From Paraniabella ginsengisoli (lineage in GTDB: Bacteria; Bacteroidota; Bacteroidia; Chitinophagales; Chitinophagaceae): DNA of 64,000 nt. A program made the position numbers and the translations under genes. The DNA lies in NCBI RefSeq assembly GCF_022513635.1, contig NZ_JAKWBL010000001.1, positions 496,001 through 560,000 on the forward strand, in the 5' to 3' direction. This document shows, in pieces, positions 10,747 to 19,174 of the stretch; positions within the stretch are counted from its first letter, which is position 1; each line of letters starts with the position of its first letter. The notes beneath the pieces are model-generated. The model worked only from the letters and a program-made list of their open reading frames with translations. It was not told the DNA's origin and did no database searches.

Positions 10747-11112
10747 ATGACAAATTATAAAAACTTAGAAGCATGGAAAAAATCAATGGAACTTGTTAAG
10801 GCTGTTTATTTTCTTACTAAGCAGTTCCCTAAAGAAGAGTTATATGCCTTGACAAGTCAGACAAATCGTGCTGTCGTTTCTATTCCCTGCAATATAGCTG
10901 AGGGCATTGTTAGAAATTATAAAAAGGATACTATTCAGTTTCTTCATGTATCAAGAGGTTCGATTTATGAATTGGAAACTTTGTTGAATATTGCGGTGAT
11001 GGTTGAAATTATCACTGAATCTGATTTTGAACCATTAGCAATGATGATTGATGAATGTATTAAAATTCTGAATGGACTTATTAAATATTTTGAAACGTCA
11101 GCACTTAAATAA
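10747..11112 (+). CDS. Four-helix bundle protein (23S rRNA intervening-sequence family)
   Basis: 121 residues from the ATG at 10747 (MTNYKNLEAWKKSMELV). The pattern matches the S23/IVP four-helix-bundle family: LEAWKKSMELV in helix 1, LTSQTNRAVVSIPCNIAEG in helix 2, FLHVSRGSIYELETLL in helix 3 and ECIKILNGLIKYF in helix 4. Such proteins are encoded in 23S rRNA intervening sequences and as free-standing genes; a relative (Avd) works with diversity-generating retroelements. No reverse transcriptase or rRNA is nearby. It interrupts the moxR-DUF58 pair and is flanked by inverted GTTGACAG-type repeats, so it may be a small inserted element. Confidence 0.85.
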   Translation: MTNYKNLEAWKKSMELVKAVYFLTKQFPKEELYALTSQTNRAVVSIPCNIAEGIVRNYKKDTIQFLHVSRGSIYELETLLNIAVMVEIITESDFEPLAMMIDECIKILNGLIKYFETSALK

Positions 11113-11149
11113 TACTGTCATCTGGCAACTTTCAACCGTCAACTCCTAA
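11113..11149 (-). repeat. GTTGACAG-type repeat, right flank (inverted)
   Basis: The reverse complement reads GGAGTTGACGGTTGAAAG then TTGCCAGATGACAG, a diverged match to the left flank at 10688-10722. It ends at the start codon of the DUF58 gene. Confidence 0.55.
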
Positions 11150-12026
11150 ATGCGATCCACTTCCGAAATATTAAAAAAGTTCGTGAACTTGAAATTAAAA
11201 GTAAGAAGCTCGCCAGAGATTTATTTTCGGGCGAGTATCATAGCGCTTTTAAAGGAAAAGGAATGTCTTTTAAAGAAGTGCGCGAATATGCGGCCGGAGA
11301 CGATGTAAGGTTTATTGACTGGAACGTTTCTGCCAGGTTTGGCCATCCTTACAGCAAAATATTTGAAGAAGAAAGGGAACTTTCTGTGATGCTGCTGGTT
11401 GATATAAGTAATAGTTCTTTATTTGGCACACACTATGGATTGAAAAGAGATGTAGCTACAGAGATTGCTGCTGTGCTTGCGTTTTCGGCTGTCAGCAATG
11501 GTGATAAAGTAGGTGCTATTTTTTATAGCGATAAAGTTGAAATGTATATAGCACCCAAAAAAGGAAGGCAGCACGCGCTATATATTGTTCGGGAAATATT
11601 GAGCCTCGAAGCTAAAGGCAAAGGTACACGGCTGAATACAGCGCTTAAGTATTTTACAAATGCCATTAAGCAGTCGAGCATTGCCTTCGTTTTAAGTGAT
11701 TTCATAGATGCAAATTATGAAGATGCGCTTCGCGTAGCGGGCAAGAAACATGATTTGATTGGCATCAAGATTTACGACCAGATGGATCAGGAATTGCCGA
11801 ATGCTGGTTTAATGCAATTGGTGGATGCTGAAACAGGAAACACGCAATGGGTGGATACCAGCAATGCATATGTTAGAAAAAATATGAAGAGCAGTTTTTT
11901 AAAGCAACAGCATATTGTGTGAATGTGTTTAAGAAATCGGGTAGTGACCTGTTGCATGTGAAAACAGGAGATGACCACGTAAATGTATTGCAGCGATTTT
12001 TTAGAAGTAGGATAAAAGGGAGCTGA
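11150..12026 (+). CDS. DUF58 domain protein of the Bat operon
   Basis: About 292 residues. DUF58 proteins are vWA-like partners of MoxR ATPases. The diagnostic GEYHSAFKGKGMSFKEVREY and DVRFIDWNVSAR segments are present, followed by a vWA-type fold (VMLLVDISNSS, FVLSDFID). Two frame breaks, at A6 runs 11173-11178 and 11877-11882, are each repaired by one A. The first repair links to the start MRSTSEILKKVREL at 11150 and the second restores the C-terminus to a stop at 12026. The start codon touches the inverted repeat flanking the upstream insertion. Confidence 0.9.
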
Positions 12027-12125
12027 AAGTTTAGTTGACAGGTTGATAAGTTGACAGGTACAAGGAAACGACTCCGAAAGAGTCTGATTACAATTGCCGG
12101 ATGCATAGCTTCCGGACTCTGATTT
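12027..12125. repeat. Spacer with GTTGACAG repeat and two short hairpins
   Basis: 12027-12058 holds a GTTGACAGG / GTTGATAAG / GTTGACAGG repeat directly after the DUF58 stop. It is followed by GACTC-CGAAA-GAGTC and by CCGGA-nine bases-TCCGG hairpins. Confidence 0.45.
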
Positions 12126-12197
12126 CCGGATTTGATTTTGAAAAATTTGAAAATTGATTTGTTTAATATTATTCGATACAATAATTTGAAACAGCTA

Positions 12198-13106
12198 ATG
12201 AGAAAATGTATTTTTCTTCTTTTGCTGTTTCCGGGTTTGTATTGCTTTGCCCAGCCAGTTTCGGTTCGTGCGTTCACCGACAAAAACAAGGTTTTGTTGG
12301 GTGAGCCATTTTGGCTAACGCTTGAAATAAAATCACTTAATGGTGCGAAACCGCCGGCATTTAAGGTAGATAGTATTCCTCACTTTGAATTTGTTGTAAG
12401 AGACAGTTTCAAGGTAACGCAAAAAGGAGATACAACTATATATCATCAGCATTATCAATTAACCAGTTTTGATTCTGGACGCTGGGTAATACCGTCGTTT
12501 GCGTTGAGGAAGTTTGTAAAAACAAATAGTGTGTTGGTTGATGTGGTGTTTACCGAAAATTTTGATCCCAAACAACCTTACTATGATGTACAGGAAATAA
12601 AAGGCGTGCCTTTTAAATTGGATGCTAACCTTGAAAAATGGTGGTATATTATCGCCGGGCTTTTGATTATATTAACGCTGATAATTTATTTACTTACTGC
12701 AGAGAAGAGATCAAAGCCCCAACGGACAATGGTTTCGGGAGATACGCCGTATAAAAAAGCGATCAGACATTTGACAGAATTAAAGCAAAGTAAGCCAGAG
12801 GAAAAAAGTTTTTATGCGCAGTTAGTAGAAATATTCCGGACTTATGTGCTGGAAAGAACCGGGATAACTTCACTTCAGCAAACATCTAATAACCTGGTAG
12901 AAAAAATAAAACCATTAATGAAAGACGAAGTGAAGTATGATAGCCTTTCGCAAGTGCTGTATTTATGCGACTTTGTAAAATTTGCTAAATATGATCCGGA
13001 AGATAGTGAAGCCACATCGGCGTTTGAAGTGATTGAAGATTCGATTCATTATATTGAGGAAACGGTGAGACGCGAACCGGACATGAGTAAAGAAGTTGAC
13101 AGATGA
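12198..13106 (+). CDS. BatD-like membrane protein
   Basis: 302 residues from the ATG at 12198; an upstream in-frame ATG would precede the signal peptide (MRKCIFLLLLFPGLYCFAQ). The periplasmic N-terminal part (about 20-145) is a BatD/oxygen-tolerance-like beta domain (VLLGEPFWLTLEIKS). One membrane helix follows (WWYIIAGLLIILTLIIYLL, about 152-170), then a helical cytoplasmic tail. It lies between DUF58 and BatA genes, the usual BatD position. The last codons (EVDR-stop) are made from a GTTGACAGATGA repeat, so the native C-terminus may have been replaced. Confidence 0.8.
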   Translation: MRKCIFLLLLFPGLYCFAQPVSVRAFTDKNKVLLGEPFWLTLEIKSLNGAKPPAFKVDSIPHFEFVVRDSFKVTQKGDTTIYHQHYQLTSFDSGRWVIPSFALRKFVKTNSVLVDVVFTENFDPKQPYYDVQEIKGVPFKLDANLEKWWYIIAGLLIILTLIIYLLTAEKRSKPQRTMVSGDTPYKKAIRHLTELKQSKPEEKSFYAQLVEIFRTYVLERTGITSLQQTSNNLVEKIKPLMKDEVKYDSLSQVLYLCDFVKFAKYDPEDSEATSAFEVIEDSIHYIEETVRREPDMSKEVDR

Positions 13107-13126
13107 AAGTTGACGGTTGACGGGTT
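13092..13126 (+). repeat. GTTGACAG-type repeat overlapping the BatD-like stop codon
   Basis: AGTTGACAGATGAAAGTTG followed by ACGGTTGACGGGTTG. The TGA stop of the BatD-like gene lies within it. Confidence 0.6.
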
Positions 13127-13169
13127 GAATGAAAATTAGTCAATGTGATGATGTGATAATGTCTGAACC

Positions 13170-13240
13170 TGTATTTTTTTGATTTTAAGGATTAGAGGGA
13201 GATTGGCAAAATCCTGTTAATCTAAATAATCCTATAAATC
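13170..13240. repeat. Imperfect hairpin repeat
   Basis: TGATTTTAAGGATTA on the left faces TAATCCTATAAATCA on the right around a GGCAAAATCC centre. It resembles the 'aggatta/taatcct' spacer repeats common in Bacteroidota. Confidence 0.45.
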
Positions 13241-13263
13241 ATTGTTCAGGCATGGCGAAGAAT

Positions 13264-13306
13264 ATGTGGGCTGATATTTGTTCCACAGTACAAGCGAGCG
13301 TGGCAA
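13264..13306 (+). repeat. Dispersed spacer repeat, copy 2
   Basis: TGTGGGCTGATATTTGTTCC then ACAGTACAAGCGAGCGTGG. The first part matches the reverse strand of 26416-26470 (ATGTGGGCTGATAG), the second matches 35890-35937. Confidence 0.6.
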
Positions 13307-13363
13307 GACTGTTGAGCAGTGTTCATCTGTTGATACAACAAATAAAATATTGCTTTATATAGC

Positions 13364-14376
13364 ATGATTTACGATTGGTTAAGAAATATAACGTTTATAT
13401 GGCCTGAGAATTTTATTCTTTTGGGCATCATTCCTTTTTGATATGGCGATATGTCAGAAACGAAAGTAGGGATAAAGGGGCTGTTATGGCTTCTTCTATT
13501 AACATTGATACGCCGGCAACTTTTAAAACGAAGTTTCGGCATCTTCCTTTTATATTAAGAATGCTTGCTGTAACCTGCCTGATCATGGCTTTGGCACGGC
13601 CACAACATCAAACACAGAAAAGCCGATCGGAAGGAGAGGGGATTGATATTGTTTTATGCCTTGATGTAAGTGGAAGCATGGGCACGGAAGACGTAAAGCC
13701 TTATCGTTTTGTAGTGGCTAAAGAAGTGGCGATTGAGTTTGTAAAGAACCGTCCGGTTGACCGCATTGGCCTGGTAATTTTTGCGGGTGAGAGTTTTACC
13801 AAATGTCCGATTACACCTGATAAAAATGCCGTGCTGAATCAATTGCAAAGCTTGAAGATTATGGATGGTGGTTACCTGGAAACCGGAACGCTTATAGGTG
13901 AAGGACTCGCAATGTCGGTGAATAGAATTAGTAAGGGAACTAATAAAAGCAGGGTAATTATTTTACTGACAGATGGGAAGGAAGATGCGCCGCCAACACG
14001 AATTATTGATCCGGAAATGGCTATGGAAATAGCAAAAGCTAACAATGTGAAAGTGTATTGTATTGGCCTGGGTTCTGCAACGAGCACTGCCGAACAAATG
14101 GTAAAGGATGTGGCAGGCAATGTAGTTAGAAATTATATAGACGAAGCATTATTAACCCGGATTGCCAACAGTACTGGCGGGCGATATTATCGTGCGACGG
14201 ACAAGGCTTCGTTACAGGCAATTTATTCGCAGATAGATAGGTTGGAAAAATCTAAAGTTGAAATAATAAAATATAAGGAAGTACAGGAAATGTTTATTCC
14301 ATTGGTGCTTGCTGCATTATTTTGGTTGTTGTTAGAAGTGGTATTGAAATTTACAATTTTTAAGAAGTTTCCTTAA
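13364..14376 (+). CDS. BatA-like von Willebrand factor A protein
   Basis: About 337 residues. An N-terminal membrane helix (NFILLGIIPFLIW) and a second (FILRMLAVTCLIMALARP) precede a vWA domain with an intact MIDAS: DVSGSMG, the Thr in GGYLETGTLIG, and LTDGKED. A C-terminal membrane helix follows (MFIPLVLAALFWLLLEVVL). The start is at 13364 (MIYDWLRNITF); the frame breaks at the T5 run 13435-13439 and one T rejoins it. Last gene of the moxR-DUF58-BatD-BatA set, ending at a strong terminator. Bat proteins are thought to act in envelope integrity or oxidative-stress tolerance; BatB/C/E are not seen here. Confidence 0.9.
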
Positions 14377-14396
14377 AGTGTAAAATGGATAGCATT

Positions 14397-14423
14397 AAAA
14401 AGACCAGCAGCGCTGGTCTTTTT
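14397..14423. terminator. Bidirectional rho-independent terminator
   Basis: AAAAAGACCAGC (14397-14408), loop AGC, GCTGGTCTTTTT (14412-14423). It lies between the convergent BatA-like and oxidoreductase genes and can serve both. Confidence 0.9.
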
Positions 14424-14442
14424 GTTAACTTAAAAATTAGTA

Positions 14443-15778
14443 TTAAAAGGTTCTATACTCTCCGCTCAAATATTTATTAGCTTCTTCTTCTTTGAACCGT
14501 GCATTTTTGCCGTCCCAATTAAGTGTTTTATTAGGGAAGCGTGCAGCAATCACACCCAGCAAAATCACTTCGGTTAGTTTTGCTGCGTAAGAAAATGGAG
14601 CGCTGGTTTTTGCTTTGCCTAAACATGCATCTACAAACTCGTGATAGTGCTTTTCTCCTTCAACATCATAGCTCGCAGTTGGTTTACCTGCTTCACCTTT
14701 TGTATCATATTTTTTAATATCAATGGGTTTGTAGGCGTCGTTAATGATCAGTTTAGGAAGTTGCATAAAGTGTGGCAATAAGAGGCGTTGGCCATTTTCG
14801 CCAATAAACATCGCGCCTTGATCAGGTAAAGTTTCGCCATTGGGAAGCTTTAATTCATCTTGAAGTTCAGGCGCACCTTTTCCATCGTACCAAACCCACT
14901 CAAGCGTTTTAGCAGTATATGGAGTTTCCGGGAAAACATAAGTGACATGATTTTTTTCTGCATGTCCGAAATTATTGGGTTCACGGCATTCATTTTTTAC
15001 AGTTAAAGGAACGCTTAGCTTTAGTGCGTTGTACGGAGTATCAAAAATATGAACGCCCATATCACCTAAAGTTCCGCAGCCATAATCAAGACATTTGCGC
15101 CAGTTTCCCGGATGGTAAAATCCTTTTTTATAAGGTCTTTCTTTTGCAGTACCCAACCAAAGATTCCAGTCAAGCCCTTCAGGTACGGGATCGCTTCCTT
15201 CTGGTTCGGGCCCATCATATCCCCATGTTTTAGGAGACCAGGCAATTACTTTTTTACCTTTCCAATAATTCCTTTTTGAATAAGTATGGTAGCTAATTTA
15301 TAATCGTAAAAAGAATGCACCTGGATACCCATTTGTGTCACTAATTTTTTTGTGCGGCTACTGCCTCCATTTTGCGGGATTCAGAAATGTAATGTGTAAG
15401 TGGTTTTTGGCAATACACATTTTTGTTCATTTCCATGGCCATTAATGCCACGGGCGCATGTGCATGGTCGGGCGTTGAAACTACAACGGCATCAATATCC
15501 TTACCGATGCTCTTAAGCATTTCTCTGTAATCTGTAAATATTTTAGCGCTTGCATATGTTGCTTTCACTGCGTTTATTTTATTCATGTCAACATCGCAAA
15601 GTGCTACTACTTCTACAGCAGGGTGTGAAGCAATATCTTTTAAGTCGGCTGTGCCCATCATACCAAGGCCAACCTGGGCAATTCTCAATTTTTTACCGTT
15701 AGATGCCAGTGAATGCAAAGGCAGCATAAACGCTAAACTACCGGCGGCTGTCGTTTTTATAAAGTCGATTCTTTTCAT
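14443..15778 (-). CDS. Gfo/Idh/MocA-family oxidoreductase, exported
   Basis: About 446 residues. The N-terminus (MKRIDFIKTTAAGSLAFMLPL) resembles the secretion signals of Bacteroidota Gfo/Idh/MocA proteins, but the twin-arginine pair is KR. The NAD(P)-binding fold shows VGLGMMGTADL, VALCDVD and VVVSTPDHAHAP, then the catalytic-type motif CQKPLTHYISE. The C-terminal half has the bacterial extension (LDYGCGTLGDMGVHIFDTP). Two breaks at T7 15345-15351 and T6 15250-15255 are repaired by one base each. It follows the DUF1080 gene by 21 bases, so both probably act in one sugar-modifying pathway; the substrate is unknown. Confidence 0.88.
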
Positions 15779-15799
15779 CTGTTTATTTTTATTGATATT

Positions 15800-16583
15800 T
15801 TATTTAAGAGGTTTTACTTTTATATTTTTGAACCATAGGGAGCTGCCATGATATTGCAAGGCAATATAACCTGTTTTGAATTTGGCATAATTATCACTTT
15901 TAGCCCATTTGCCTGCTTTTTTCGAGCCAGCCAATCTTCCGAACCGGGTTCAAAACTCAAGAGCTTTACACCATTAAGCCAATGTTCGGTTTTGCCAGAT
16001 GCCACTACAATTTTTGTTGTATTCCATTCTCCTGCGGGGTGTAACACTTTCTTGCTTTCATCGGCTGTATGCATAGCATAATCAGCACCAGTTTTTTGCC
16101 AGTCTTGTAATTGTTCCGATGTTTGGCGCCAAACTGGGAATTATAATCTTTTAAATTACTATGCATTTGGGCATAGTTTTGGTCGTCAATAAGTTGGTAT
16201 TCCGGAGCTATGTTAGATGGGCCGCCATAGCCTTCTTTTACATGATATAAAATACCACTGTTGCCGCCTTTCCCGATTTTCCAGTCTATCGTTAATTCAA
16301 AGTATTCAAATTCCTGACCTGAAAAAATAATGTCCTTGCTGCCTTTATAAGAAACATCATTTACCTTTTCATTGATTTTTTCGTTGTCTACCCAAATCAT
16401 ATTGTCGCTTAATACCCAACCTGGCGGTAAAGTTTTGCCGTCATAACCGCGCCATTTAGAAGCATTTTCAGTACTTAGTAAATTAATAGATTTTTTACCC
16501 TGGGCAATACAATTGGAGGTTGTGGCTAACATCAGGAAAACAAAAGCCACAAAAGAGAGGTTTAGAAAAGCAGATTTTTTCAT
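15800..16583 (-). CDS. DUF1080 protein (3-keto-disaccharide hydrolase-like), exported
   Basis: About 260 residues. Signal peptide (FVFLMLATTSNCIAQ), then a concanavalin-like beta-sandwich of the DUF1080 family (PF06439): FELTIDWKIGKGGNSGILYHV, APEYQLIDDQ, HPAGEWNTTKIV and GYIALQYHGSSLWFKNIKV. Some family members hydrolyse 3-keto-glycosides. Frame breaks at 16131-16133 (AAA on the plus strand) and at T6 15917-15922 are each repaired by one base, giving an end at 15800. First gene of a two-gene unit with the oxidoreductase, fitting a keto-sugar route. Confidence 0.87.
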
Positions 16584-16778
16584 GCGTTAAGTTTACTTTT
16601 TATTTTGTAAGATATATTTGCACAATCCGTGAGTTGGATTTTAGCAATGAATATAATAGCTTTTAAACATATACTTCACACAGCAGAAAGGTTTGCTCTA
16701 AAAGCAAAGCCTGTTTGCTACAGCAACTCTTCATTTTGCAACCCGATAAAAATAGGAAACAATTTTGTTAGTTGGTTA

Positions 16779-17173
16779 TTAATCTTCTCTATACTTTTTA
16801 CGTCCTGCCTTTATAAAGCTTGTTCTTTTTTTAGATTCGATCCTTTTTTCAATGGATGATTTTGAAGCTTTGGTTGCTATGCGCGCCTTCTTTTTTGCAG
16901 CGCCTGGGTTAACAGCTGATTTATTTTCTTTATAGATTCTTCTTTGTTAGCCAGCTGGGTTCGATGTGTTTGAGATTTTACAAGCAAATACCCTTCTGTG
17001 TTTATCCTGGACGATAACTTGTCTTTTACTGCTTGTTTTTGTGCTTCAGTAAGTAAAGCTGATTGATCCACATGGAAGGATGCTATAACTGCGGTTTCCA
17101 CTTTGTTTACGTTTTGCCCGCCTTTGCCGCCGCTTCGCATTGTTTTGAAAGCAATTTCTTTAGAAACGTTCAT
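16779..17173 (-). CDS. arfB: Alternative ribosome-rescue factor / peptidyl-tRNA hydrolase
   Basis: Hydrolyses peptidyl-tRNA on stalled ribosomes. The GGQ loop is RSGGKGGQNVNKVET near the N-terminus and the domain is class-I release-factor-like without codon-recognition domains. As called, the frame ends after QKRRRA at 16877. One extra base in the T6 run 16891-16896 extends it to 16779 with a Lys/Arg-rich tail (KARIATKASKSS, then ESKKRTSFIKAGRKK). That basic tail is what ArfB threads into the mRNA channel, so the repaired length of about 131 residues is expected. Confidence 0.88.
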
Positions 17174-17228
17174 TTTGTCATTTTAATACTCTAAGTTAAA
17201 TTTTATATTTTGCATAGATAATAGATAA

Positions 17229-17681
17229 ATGAAAGCAGTTATACAAAGAGTAAAAGAAGCCAGTGTTACAATTGATGAGAAGGTCCATTCGACCATCAAC
17301 CAGGGACTGATGATATTGCTTGGTATTGAAGATGCAGACACTAAAGAGGACATTGACTGGTTAGCCCAAAAGATTATTTTGTTGCGAATTTTCAATGATG
17401 AAGAAGGCATAATGAATCTTTCACTTAAAGAAATTGACGGTGATGTTTTATTGGTAAGCCAGTTCACATTACATGCTTCTACCAAAAAAGGCAACCGTCC
17501 TTCCTACATTAAAGCAAGCAAACCATCCGTTGCTAATCCATTGTATGAAAAAATGATTGAGCGGTTATCGTCTGCATTAAATAAAAATATAAAAACCGGT
17601 GTTTTTGGCGCAGACATGAAAGTAGCATTGGTAAATGATGGCCCCGTTACCATTATTATTGACACAAAAAACAAAGAATAG
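17229..17681 (+). CDS. dtd: D-aminoacyl-tRNA deacylase
   Basis: 150 residues, intact. Removes D-amino acids and glycine mischarged on tRNA. The SQFTLHA motif carries the nucleophilic Thr region, and NDGPVT is the second conserved motif, containing the Gly-Pro dipeptide that enforces chirality. Begins MKAVIQRVKEASV, standard for Dtd. It overlaps no neighbour and is followed after 3 bases by the MazG-like gene, indicating an operon with that gene and yihY. Confidence 0.96.
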   Translation: MKAVIQRVKEASVTIDEKVHSTINQGLMILLGIEDADTKEDIDWLAQKIILLRIFNDEEGIMNLSLKEIDGDVLLVSQFTLHASTKKGNRPSYIKASKPSVANPLYEKMIERLSSALNKNIKTGVFGADMKVALVNDGPVTIIIDTKNKE

Positions 17682-17684
17682 AAC

Positions 17685-18029
17685 ATGACAATAAATGAAG
17701 CGCAGCAACAGGTTGATGAATGGATAAAAACCGTTGGAGTGAAATATTTTGGAGAGCTTACTAACATGGCTATCTTAACAGAAGAAGTAGGGGAGCTGGC
17801 TAAACATATGTCACGTATATACGGCGAACAATCCTATAAAAATGGTAAAGTTTATACGCCTGAAGAGCAAAAGAATATGCTGGCAGATGAAATGGCAGAT
17901 GTTTTGTGGGTAGTGTTATGCCTGGCCAATCAAACAGGTATAAACCTTACAAATGCTTTAGAAAAAAACTTTGAAAAAAAAACGGTGCGTGATGCGGACC
18001 GACATGCGAATAATGAAAAATTGAAGTAG
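17685..18029 (+). CDS. MazG-like nucleotide pyrophosphohydrolase
   Basis: 114 residues. All-alpha NTP pyrophosphohydrolase fold with the metal-binding pattern EEVGEL about 30 residues in and DEMADVLW about 70 residues in (EExxE...ExxD). Likely hydrolyses noncanonical or excess nucleoside triphosphates. Directly follows dtd (3-base gap) and precedes the YihY gene (6-base gap), so all three are probably co-transcribed; both small enzymes fit a housecleaning role. Confidence 0.88.
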   Translation: MTINEAQQQVDEWIKTVGVKYFGELTNMAILTEEVGELAKHMSRIYGEQSYKNGKVYTPEEQKNMLADEMADVLWVVLCLANQTGINLTNALEKNFEKKTVRDADRHANNEKLK

Positions 18030-18035
18030 CAATTA

Positions 18036-19046
18036 ATGAAAAAAGCCTGGCATATATTAAAAGATTCTGTAGAGCAGCTATTTGAAATGCGCATTCTAAA
18101 ATTGAGTGCGGCCTTGGCATACTATACAATCTTCTCTATTCCAGGCTTGATGATTGTAGTGCTTTGGATCGGTGATGTTTTGTCCGGCCATGATTCATCT
18201 GTAAGAGAAAGCCTTTACAGCCAGATAGAAAGCCTTGTTGGTGAAAGTGCGAAGGTGCAGATTGAAACAACTATCAAAGAGGCGTCTAACGATATTTCGG
18301 GAAAGGGGTTTTCAACTGTTATTGGGTTAGCCACTTTAATTTTTGGTGCTACCAGCATTTTTGCAGAGATCCAAGATTCTATAAATATGATCTGGCGGCT
18401 GAAGACAAAGCCGAAAAAAGGCCGAGGCTGGTTAAAGCTTATTGTAGACAGGCTTCTGTCATTTTCAATGGTGGTCTCTCTTGGTTTTTTGTTGTTAGTA
18501 TCCCTGCTGGTAAATGGTATCATGGATATTTTTATCGATCAGCTCACCAGGCAAATTCCCGAAACGGAAGTAACCGTTGCTTACATATCCAATCTTATTA
18601 TTACATTTTTAATCACTTCTTTTTTATTCGGTTTAATTTTTAAAGTGTTGCCCGATGCGCGTATTCGCTGGCGGGCCGTGCGTGCAGGCGCTTTTGTTAC
18701 AGCTATATTATTTATGCTGGGCAAATTTTTAATCAGCTATTATCTCGGTCATAATAAAATGACTTCAGCATATGGAGCTGCGGGTTCTATCATTGTTATT
18801 TTATTGTGGGTTTATTATTCTGCTGTCATACTTTATTTCGGTGCCGCATTTACAAGAGTATATTCCATACACAACGACATGAATATATTTCCAAGCCAAT
18901 ACGCTGTTTGGGTAGAGCAGGTTGAAGTGGAGCATGAAGATTCTATTCAAAATTTACATAATGATAAAGTAGTTGCTGCCCATGAGCAGGAGATTGCTGA
19001 ACGGACAACTGAAGTGAAAATAGAAACCGATGATGATGATAAATAA
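18036..19046 (+). CDS. YihY/BrkB-family inner-membrane protein
   Basis: 336 residues with about six membrane helices. The N-terminal LSAALAYYTIFSIPGLMIV and the later MTSAYGAAGSIIVILLWVYYS with YFGAAFTRVY are typical of the YihY/BrkB (formerly 'RNase BN') family. It is not an RNase; transport or envelope roles have been suggested. The C-terminal 60 residues are acidic and soluble (VEHEDSIQNL, ending ETDDDDK). Third gene of the dtd unit. Confidence 0.92.
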   Translation: MKKAWHILKDSVEQLFEMRILKLSAALAYYTIFSIPGLMIVVLWIGDVLSGHDSSVRESLYSQIESLVGESAKVQIETTIKEASNDISGKGFSTVIGLATLIFGATSIFAEIQDSINMIWRLKTKPKKGRGWLKLIVDRLLSFSMVVSLGFLLLVSLLVNGIMDIFIDQLTRQIPETEVTVAYISNLIITFLITSFLFGLIFKVLPDARIRWRAVRAGAFVTAILFMLGKFLISYYLGHNKMTSAYGAAGSIIVILLWVYYSAVILYFGAAFTRVYSIHNDMNIFPSQYAVWVEQVEVEHEDSIQNLHNDKVVAAHEQEIAERTTEVKIETDDDDK

Positions 19047-19071
19047 TTATTGAACCAGCTGCGGTACATGT

Positions 19072-19113
19072 GGCATCTTCGTTGCGTCGCACTCTTCAAT
19101 TGTGGTGCATATT
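19072..19113 (-). repeat. Dispersed spacer repeat, copy 3
   Basis: The reverse strand reads AATATGCACCACAATTGAAG then AGTGCGACGCAACGAAGATG. The GAAGAGTGCGACGCAA part is identical to the copy at 26416-26470. It lies between convergent genes. Confidence 0.65.
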
Positions 19114-19174
19114 TTAACTTATACCTCTGTCAAGCAAATGGTATATCATTAATCGCAGAGCTATCTTTGTCAAC

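Noticed and set aside
10747-11112. Diversity-generating retroelement accessory gene (Avd)
   Set aside because: Same fold family, but no reverse transcriptase, template repeat or variable repeat is present.
16629-16859. 76-residue plus-strand open frame
   Set aside because: Mirror of the basic C-terminal tail of ArfB once the T6 run at 16891 is repaired.
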